From positions 81,001 to 145,000 of the forward strand of contig JAVDPD010000002.1 of assembly GCA_031296935.1 (NCBI GenBank): a DNA stretch of 64,000 bases, in the 5' to 3' direction. Positions within the stretch are counted from its first letter, which is position 1. Each line of letters opens with the position of its first letter. The translations under genes and the position numbers were made by a program. Under the pieces are notes generated by a model. It saw only the letters and a list, made by a program, of their open reading frames with translations, ran no database searches and was not told the origin of the DNA. The stretch is from Cerasicoccus maritimus. Its GTDB lineage: Bacteria; Verrucomicrobiota; Verrucomicrobiia; Opitutales; Cerasicoccaceae. Below are positions 59,273 through 64,000 of this stretch, one piece after another.

Positions 59273-60883
59273 CTACCTTGGTAGGTCCAGTGGGACTGAT
59301 TTCGTCGCGTCGGCGTGTGGCGCGGGGGCGTTTTGCAGCTTGGCGCGGATTTCGAAGAGATCCGTGCGGCGGTCGAAGCGCGGACGGACGGCGCCGGTGT
59401 TGCGGGCGCGGTGCAGGTCGGAGATATCCAGATCGCTGATGAGCAGGGTTTCGACGTTTGAATCGGCGATGGCCTGAATGCCGTCCCGGGCGAACTCGAA
59501 ATCGCTCGGCGTGTAGATCGCGGCCTGGCCGTAGTGCACGTCCATCGCGGGCACACTGGGCAAATTGCCAATGATACCGGCCGTGACGACGTAGATCTGG
59601 TTTTCGATCGCGCGGGCCTGCGCGCAGTATTTTACGCGGAGGTGCCCCTGGCGGTTGTCCGTGCAGTAGGGGACGAAAATAATTTCGCAGCCCTGGTCGG
59701 CCAGGTAGCGCGTGGCCTCGGGGAATTCGATGTCGTAGCAGATCTGCACGCCGATTTTGCACTTGGGCGTATCGACCACGTAGAGCTCGCTGCCGCCGTC
59801 GATGCCCCAGTATTTGCGCTCGGCAGGGGTGATGTGGAGTTTGGGCTGGGCGATGTACTCGCCGTCGGGCGAAAAAACGAGGCTCTTATTAAAGATCTTG
59901 CCGCTGTCGTCGCTGGCGGGGATCGGATGGCTGCCAGCAATGAGATAGCAGCCGTATTTGCGCGCGAGGCCGGACATCAGTTCGATAAATTGGTCCGTCA
60001 GCTCAGAAAGTTTGCGAATTCCCTCCAGCGCGGCGAGATTCGGCATCGTGGAAAGCAGCTGGACGGAGAAAAACTCCGGAAAAAGCACGAATTCGCTGCC
60101 GTAGTCGGCCGCCGTTTCGATGAAATACTCGGTTTGCGCCGCAAAATCGGCGAAATCTTTAATGCCGCGCACCTTGTATTGCACGCAGGAGACGCGAACT
60201 TTGCTCGTTTGGCCTTCTTCCGGCGGCTCATAGTCGGGGTTGAGCCACTCGATGAGGCTCGCGTTGTTGAGGCTGTTGGGGTCGGGCAGGTAATTTTTTA
60301 AGATATCCCGCAAAACAAAGCCTTCGCGGAGCTGGAAACTGAGCACGAGGTCCTTCATTTCGCCCTCAACGACGCGTCGCGCGTATTCCTCGGGCGACAT
60401 TTTGTCGGCGTGCTCGCGGTAGTTCCACAGGCGGCCGCCGGCCAGAATGCGACGCAAATTGAGGTCGCGGCAGAGTTTGCGGCGTCCTTCATAGAGCGCA
60501 GCGCCAATGCCGAGGCCACGGGAATCGGGGTCTACATAGACGTCCGCGCCGTAAAGCGTGTCGCCCTGCGGGTTGTGATTGTGGAAATAACCGCCGTCGG
60601 TGATGCCGGCGTAGGTGTGTGGGCGGAGCGGGTCGCCGCCCAGATTGACAATCAGGCTACAGGTCGCGCCAAGGATTTTGCCATCAACCGTGGCCACGAG
60701 CTGCCCTTGCGGGAAATAGCGTAGGTGGCTGCGCAAGTGGCCTTCGCACCACACGACGTTTTCTTCGGCCAGATTCGGGTAAGATTTCTTGTTGAGCTCG
60801 ACCAAACTGGAAATGTCGGCGGCGTTAGCGGGGCGAATGTGGATCTCATGGCCCTTAGGGCCGGTCGACGTGTATGGCTGCAT
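59273..60883 (-). CDS. GNAT acetyltransferase fused to carbon-nitrogen hydrolase
   Basis: A 536-residue two-domain protein. The N-terminal GNAT domain (~1-200) has ADVYVDPDSRGLGIGAALYE, the acetyl-CoA loop (R-G-L-G-I-G). The C-terminal nitrilase-like domain (~225-520) has the Glu-Lys-Cys triad: LFPEFFS, the Lys in QPKLHITPAERK, and the Cys in IGVQICYDIEFPEATR. Known fusions of this build occur across bacteria; their substrate is not settled, though an amide-forming or amide-cleaving step is expected. ATG 60883 is used over a TTG seven codons earlier. It converges on the maturase gene. Confidence 0.9.
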   Translation of the reverse strand: MQPYTSTGPKGHEIHIRPANAADISSLVELNKKSYPNLAEENVVWCEGHLRSHLRYFPQGQLVATVDGKILGATCSLIVNLGGDPLRPHTYAGITDGGYFHNHNPQGDTLYGADVYVDPDSRGLGIGAALYEGRRKLCRDLNLRRILAGGRLWNYREHADKMSPEEYARRVVEGEMKDLVLSFQLREGFVLRDILKNYLPDPNSLNNASLIEWLNPDYEPPEEGQTSKVRVSCVQYKVRGIKDFADFAAQTEYFIETAADYGSEFVLFPEFFSVQLLSTMPNLAALEGIRKLSELTDQFIELMSGLARKYGCYLIAGSHPIPASDDSGKIFNKSLVFSPDGEYIAQPKLHITPAERKYWGIDGGSELYVVDTPKCKIGVQICYDIEFPEATRYLADQGCEIIFVPYCTDNRQGHLRVKYCAQARAIENQIYVVTAGIIGNLPSVPAMDVHYGQAAIYTPSDFEFARDGIQAIADSNVETLLISDLDISDLHRARNTGAVRPRFDRRTDLFEIRAKLQNAPAPHADATKSVPLDLPR

Positions 60884-61085
60884 ATGGGTAATATTGTCGC
60901 TCAAATGCGTTTTGAAATCAAGTGGGCACAGTGAGGATTCTTGGTTTTGGGGAGGGGTGGGGCTCTATATGTCTTTGTTGACGGGGGCTCGTGGTGGCTT
61001 GAGGAGCTTAGTTGTAGAAAAGAAGGGAGTGCTATTCGCAAAAGCGTTGCCAAGGTTGTGGGTTTTTGGTCGTTTAGAGTTTTGC

Positions 61086-62786
61086 ATGTTCTGGCGGACG
61101 ATTGACACACCCAAAGAAGCTATGAAGCGCCTAAGGCGTGAGTTGGGTGTCTCCAAGGTTGTCGCAACGCTGCTGGCCCAGCGCGGTTTTTTGGAGCCAG
61201 AGGACGCAGAGCGCCACTTGAACCCACGTTTGGCGCACCTCGATGACCCGTTTTCCATCTATAATATGGACCCAGCGGTCGACCGGCTCATCGACGCCAT
61301 GCACAAAGGCGAGGAAATTTGCCTCGTCGGCGACTACGATGTAGACGGCGTTACGAGCACTTCGCTGATGGTCATGATCCTCCGCCGACTCGGCGTGAGC
61401 CCGCGTTTTTATGTGCCGCGCCGTCTGGATGAAGGCTATGGTCTGAGCGAAGCCGCCTTGGAGCGCATTTTAGGCGATGGTAAACCGGACTTGTTTGTCG
61501 CGCTGGATTGCGGGACGAACTCCGTGCAGGAAGTTGCTTCGCTACGGGCGCAAGGCGTGGACGTTCTTGTTATAGATCACCACCAGTCGAAGGATGAGAC
61601 GCCGGCGGACGCGATTTTGATCAATCCGCACATTTCCGGCCAAAGCGAGGCAGCGTGGGGCGATAGTTGCACGGTGGGGCTGGTCTTTAAATTTGTCCAC
61701 GCGCTGGTCAAACGCCTCCGCGAACAGGGCGACCCGACCGCGAAAGAAATTGTTTTGCGGGATTATTTAGACCTCGTGGCGCTGGGAACGGTGGCCGACC
61801 TCGTGCCTTTGCGTGACGAAAACCGCATCTTTACCCGCTTCGGGCTGCAATGCCTGGGCCGCACGGAGCGCCCTGGTCTGTTGGCGTTGATGCAGGTAGC
61901 GGGTCTTGAGTTGGAACAACCACTGGCCACGACAGACATCGCATTCCGCCTGGGACCCCGCATTAATGCAAGTGGTCGGCTGGGAGACGCTGCTGTCCCG
62001 GTGAATCTTTTGCTGAGCGAAGAATACAGCGAATGCCTGGAAATCGCACGCGAGCTCGACGAACGTAACCGCGAACGCCAGTCCATCGAGCGCGCTATCT
62101 TTGAGGAAGCGCGGGAGCAGGCCTTGGCGCAAGGCAACGCCGCGGGGCTCGTGGTTTATGGCAAAGATTGGCATCCCGGCGTGGTGGGGATTGTTGCGGG
62201 TAAGCTCGCAAAGGAATTTTACCGTCCTTGCCTGGCGCTGGGCGGAGAAGGTGATTTTGCCAAGGGAAGTGGGCGCAGCGTGGCGGGGATTGACCTACAG
62301 GCGGCGCTGCATCTGTGCGACTCGCTCTTTGTGGAGTGGGGCGGGCACCCAATGGCGGTCGGCGTTACTTTAGAAGCGGTTAATGTAGAAAAGCTCCGCC
62401 CGGCCTTTGCTGATGCGGTGCAAACCGTGGTTCCCGAGCCGCCGGAGCAGGAAATTGAGATAGCTGCCTGGCTGGATGCGAATCAATTGGGGGGCGATGT
62501 CGTCGCTGCCTTAGAGGAATTGCAACCGTATGGGCAGTCGCACCCAACGCCGGTTATTGGCCTGCGCGGTGTGCGTTTGACGGATAATCCCTTGGTTTTT
62601 GCTGGTCGCCACGCGCGTTTTCGCTTCCAGGGAACGAGCGGAGCGCCGTTTTCTGCCGTAGCCTGGGGAATGGGGAATCGTCCACCGCCCGTGGGTAAAG
62701 AGATCGAATTAGCCGTAAAATTGGGCTGGAATCGCTGGCAAGGCCGTTGCGAACCGCAGGCCGAAGTGCTGGATTGGCGCGCATAG
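61086..62786 (+). CDS. recJ: Single-stranded-DNA-specific exonuclease RecJ
   Basis: A 566-residue 5'-3' exonuclease of recombination and mismatch repair. DHH motifs: VGDYDVDGVTSTSLM (motif I), ALDCGTNS (II), VIDHHQSKDE (the DHH), and VALGTVADLVPL (IV). DHHA1 follows with VVGIVAGKLAKEFYRP and SGRSVAGIDL, then WGGHPMAVGVTL. The C-terminal OB-like domain contains LQPYGQSHPTPV. ATG 61086 is chosen because the open frame upstream runs through an AT-rich intergenic stretch. It is divergent from the GNAT-nitrilase gene by about 200 bases. Confidence 0.96.
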   Translation: MFWRTIDTPKEAMKRLRRELGVSKVVATLLAQRGFLEPEDAERHLNPRLAHLDDPFSIYNMDPAVDRLIDAMHKGEEICLVGDYDVDGVTSTSLMVMILRRLGVSPRFYVPRRLDEGYGLSEAALERILGDGKPDLFVALDCGTNSVQEVASLRAQGVDVLVIDHHQSKDETPADAILINPHISGQSEAAWGDSCTVGLVFKFVHALVKRLREQGDPTAKEIVLRDYLDLVALGTVADLVPLRDENRIFTRFGLQCLGRTERPGLLALMQVAGLELEQPLATTDIAFRLGPRINASGRLGDAAVPVNLLLSEEYSECLEIARELDERNRERQSIERAIFEEAREQALAQGNAAGLVVYGKDWHPGVVGIVAGKLAKEFYRPCLALGGEGDFAKGSGRSVAGIDLQAALHLCDSLFVEWGGHPMAVGVTLEAVNVEKLRPAFADAVQTVVPEPPEQEIEIAAWLDANQLGGDVVAALEELQPYGQSHPTPVIGLRGVRLTDNPLVFAGRHARFRFQGTSGAPFSAVAWGMGNRPPPVGKEIELAVKLGWNRWQGRCEPQAEVLDWRA

Positions 62787-63075
62787 GGGCGTTTTTTCGC
62801 ACTTAAATCGTTGGTTGGTGGGCGTTTGACTACCGCTGTGGAGAAAGAAACCGCGGCAAATTTCGGATTTGGGTGCGTTACTGGGATGGTTTTGAGGCGG
62901 AAAAACGAGGCTGCTTTGCGTACGAAACCAGCGCTTTAGTTGGAAAAAGGGCAAAGTTTGGCGCTGAAGTTCGTTGCTAATGGCTTCTGTTAGCTAAAGA
63001 GGGTGTCCGTGAGGGCTTTGTTTATGCGGGTTCTGGGTCTGTGGATAACTTTCTTCATTATTTTTAAAATATTAC
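62787..63075. other. Intergenic stretch between recJ and the promoter array
   Basis: About 290 bases without a gene. No clear terminator follows recJ; GGGGCGTTTTTTCGC at 62786-62800 has a T-run but no stem. The DNA becomes AT-rich toward 63060, leading into the first promoter unit. Confidence 0.4.
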
Positions 63076-63103
63076 TTGCCGAAGTGAGTCTAAACCTTAG
63101 CTT
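63076..63103 (+). promoter_or_regulatory. Promoter P1 of the array
   Basis: TTGCCG (63076-63081), 16-base spacer, TAGCTT (63098-63103). Hairpin GACTGGC-ctc-GCCGGTC follows, then boxA-like TGTTCTTTTAAAG (63150-63162). Confidence 0.6.
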
Positions 63104-63210
63104 CCGTCATCTTTCCCTGATGACTGGCCTCGCCGGTCGGAAGCGAAAATGTTCTTTTAAAGGTTTATCTAGGAGCTCAGTTGAGCGCGAAAAAAACTTA
63201 AAACTTTTTC

Positions 63211-63238
63211 TTGCTAACCAATTTATTTCCGCCAGTGT
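63211..63238 (+). promoter_or_regulatory. Promoter P2 of the array
   Basis: TTGCTA (63211-63216), 16-base spacer, CAGTGT (63233-63238). Hairpin CGAAGCG-c-CGCTTCG follows, then boxA-like TGTTCTTTAAAAG (63308-63320). Confidence 0.6.
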
Positions 63239-63368
63239 CTGCAACCTTTCCCACGAAGCGCCGCTTCGAAGGGAGCTTGAAAAGCCGCCTTCGGGTAGCG
63301 ATTCAAATGTTCTTTAAAAGGTCTCTAACGAGTGAAATTGGAAAGTTGAAAAAAGTTAAAACTTTTTC

Positions 63369-63396
63369 TTGCCAACCGGAAATTTTCCGCCAGTGT
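63369..63396 (+). promoter_or_regulatory. Promoter P3 of the array
   Basis: TTGCCA (63369-63374), 16-base spacer, CAGTGT (63391-63396). An A-rich then T-rich tract (GTTAAAACTTTTTC) lies just upstream, like an UP element. boxA-like TGTTCTTTAAAAG at 63466-63478. Confidence 0.62.
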
Positions 63397-63527
63397 CTGC
63401 AACCTTTCCCACGGAGCGTCGCTTCGAAGGGAGCTTGAAAAGCCGCCTTCGGGTAGCGATTCAAATGTTCTTTAAAAGGTCTCGCACGAGCGAAATTGGA
63501 AAGTTGAAAAAAAGTTAAAACTTTTTC

Positions 63528-63555
63528 TTGCCAACCGAAAATTTCCTGCCAGTGT
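63528..63555 (+). promoter_or_regulatory. Promoter P4 of the array
   Basis: TTGCCA (63528-63533), 16-base spacer, CAGTGT (63550-63555). Same A/T tract upstream as P3. boxA-like TGTTCTTTAAAAG at 63625-63637. Confidence 0.62.
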
Positions 63556-63686
63556 CTGCAACCTTTCCCACGAAGCGCCGCTTCGAAGGGAGTTTGAAAA
63601 GCCGCCTTCGGGTAGCGATTCAAATGTTCTTTAAAAGGTTCGTTACGAGCAGGTTTCGGAGAAATTAAAAAGTTGAAACTTTTTAC

Positions 63687-63714
63687 TTGCCAACTGAAAT
63701 TGCTCCGGTAGCTT
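63687..63714 (+). promoter_or_regulatory. Promoter P5 of the array
   Basis: TTGCCA (63687-63692), 16-base spacer, TAGCTT (63709-63714). The hairpin is GAAGC-gccaa-GCTTC and the boxA-like motif TGTTCTTAATAG (63783-63794). Confidence 0.6.
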
Positions 63715-63842
63715 TCACCACCTTTCGCCTGAAGCGCCAAGCTTCAAGCGGAGAAGGAATCCCAACTAAGTGTTGGTGATTATGTTCTTAATAGGGTTAG
63801 TGATTCGGCTAATTTTTTCTTCAAAAAAGTTTAACTCTTTTA

Positions 63843-63870
63843 TTGACGAAACAAATTAAAAGCCTAGCTT
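63843..63870 (+). promoter_or_regulatory. Promoter P6 of the array
   Basis: TTGACG (63843-63848), 16-base spacer, TAGCTT (63865-63870), the best -35 match. Hairpin CGCCAAAAGGCG follows, and a boxA-like TGTTCTTCTGAAAG (63917-63930). Confidence 0.65.
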
Positions 63871-63947
63871 CCACGACCTTCCGCTGGTCGCCAAAAGGCG
63901 AACGCGAAACTAAATTTGTTCTTCTGAAAGTTTTTTGAAAAAAGTGG

Positions 63948-63975
63948 TTGACGAACCGAAGATGAATCTTCTTTA
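63948..63975 (+). promoter_or_regulatory. Promoter P7 of the array (last before the edge)
   Basis: TTGACG (63948-63953), 16-base spacer, TCTTTA (63970-63975); TTTATG two bases on is an alternative -10. The distance from P6 is only 105 bases, and the downstream part is cut by the window edge. Confidence 0.5.
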
Positions 63976-64000
63976 TGGCCGTCTTTCCCCCATCGCCAAA

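Larger units (their letters stand above)
63076..64000 (+). repeat. Tandem array of seven promoter-leader units (probable rRNA operon control region)
   Basis: Seven units follow one another with -35 boxes at 63076, 63211, 63369, 63528, 63687, 63843 and 63948. Each unit has an A/T tract, a -35 (TTGCCA/TTGACG), exactly 16 bases, and a -10 (TAGCTT, CAGTGT or TCTTTA); most also carry a GC-rich hairpin, and six a boxA-like TGTTCTTTAAAAG. Units 2-4 are ~158 bases and over 90% alike; the others are diverged but keep the order. No protein gene is present. boxA is the antitermination signal of rRNA leaders, so a 16S gene probably begins just right of the window. Confidence 0.75.

Noticed and set aside
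57942-59762. A 606-codon minus-strand frame across the maturase and the end of the GNAT-nitrilase gene
   Set aside because: It overlaps two well-supported genes and has shadow-type composition.
63211-63680. CRISPR or protein-coding tandem repeat at the right edge
   Set aside because: Units of ~158 bases are nearly identical along their full length with promoter and boxA signals; stops occur in all frames.

Overview
The window looks like a chromosome segment of a Verrucomicrobiota bacterium, most likely of the Opitutae (Opitutales/Puniceicoccales) type. This is inferred from the gene mix, not from any rRNA sequence: a PEP-CTERM-tailed exported protein, an anaerobic sulfatase maturase, a DeoR-type regulator paired with rhamnulokinase, GxxExxY and 23S-IVP four-helix-bundle proteins, a single-chain pyruvate carboxylase, and DUF2851 and DUF445 proteins. 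Base composition is moderately GC-rich in genes. Many genes start without a visible Shine-Dalgarno sequence.

Layout. 1-6.4 kb: the start of rpe, a large MscS-type channel, a DUF445 protein, and a translationally coupled exonuclease / ATP-dependent DNA ligase pair. 6.4-12.3 kb: a glycosyltransferase, a four-helix-bundle mini-gene, a GH13_18 sugar phosphorylase and a HAD phosphatase, then a Pro-rich membrane protein. 12.3-17.1 kb (minus strand): a class V aminotransferase, a GxxExxY mini-gene, topB and a second HAD hydrolase. 17-19 kb: a PEP-CTERM protein and a frameshifted exported protein. 19.3-22.7 kb: pyruvate carboxylase. 22.7-26.8 kb: a repeat-rich accessory stretch around an acyltransferase and metF. 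26.8-29.7 kb: an orphan OppB permease, a cell-wall amidase and a SMUG1-type uracil glycosylase. 29.9-32.3 kb (minus strand): rpsP, then a terminator and a decayed inserted mini-gene, then trmD-rplS-rplI. 32.4-39.1 kb: a DUF985 cupin, pdxH, kup, an SMP-30 protein, a Fur-family regulator, a SafE-like membrane protein and small unknowns. 39.2-41.5 kb: DeoR regulator and rhamnulokinase. 41.5-46.6 kb: a LolA-like membrane protein, a Nudix protein, a UDP-sugar pyrophosphorylase, a UPF0173 hydrolase and a thioredoxin-like protein. 47.1-50.1 kb: a three-gene efflux set. 50.2-62.8 kb: a GH17-like enzyme, a second MscS channel, DUF2851, an AsmA-like protein, a sulfatase maturase, a GNAT-nitrilase fusion and recJ. 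63.0-64.0 kb: a tandem array of promoter-leader units.

The most striking structures are non-coding. (1) At the right edge seven copies of a unit carry a -35/-10 promoter with a fixed 16-nt spacer. Six of these are followed by a boxA-like motif, and several by a hairpin; this is probably the control region of an rRNA operon lying just outside the window. (2) Three unrelated mini-genes (four-helix-bundle, GxxExxY, and a decayed small ORF) are each enclosed by long inverted repeats that abut the start and stop codons. This is the architecture of 23S rRNA intervening sequences, here placed between protein genes. (3) Nine copies of a two- or three-hairpin palindromic element sit almost always directly after stop codons. 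(4) Between 44.9 and 45.1 kb lie eleven diverged units with a strict 23-bp period. (5) There are also three copies of a ~165-bp MITE, a 138-bp MITE with perfect 19-bp ends, a 25-bp perfect hairpin element in two copies, and three orphan gene ends.
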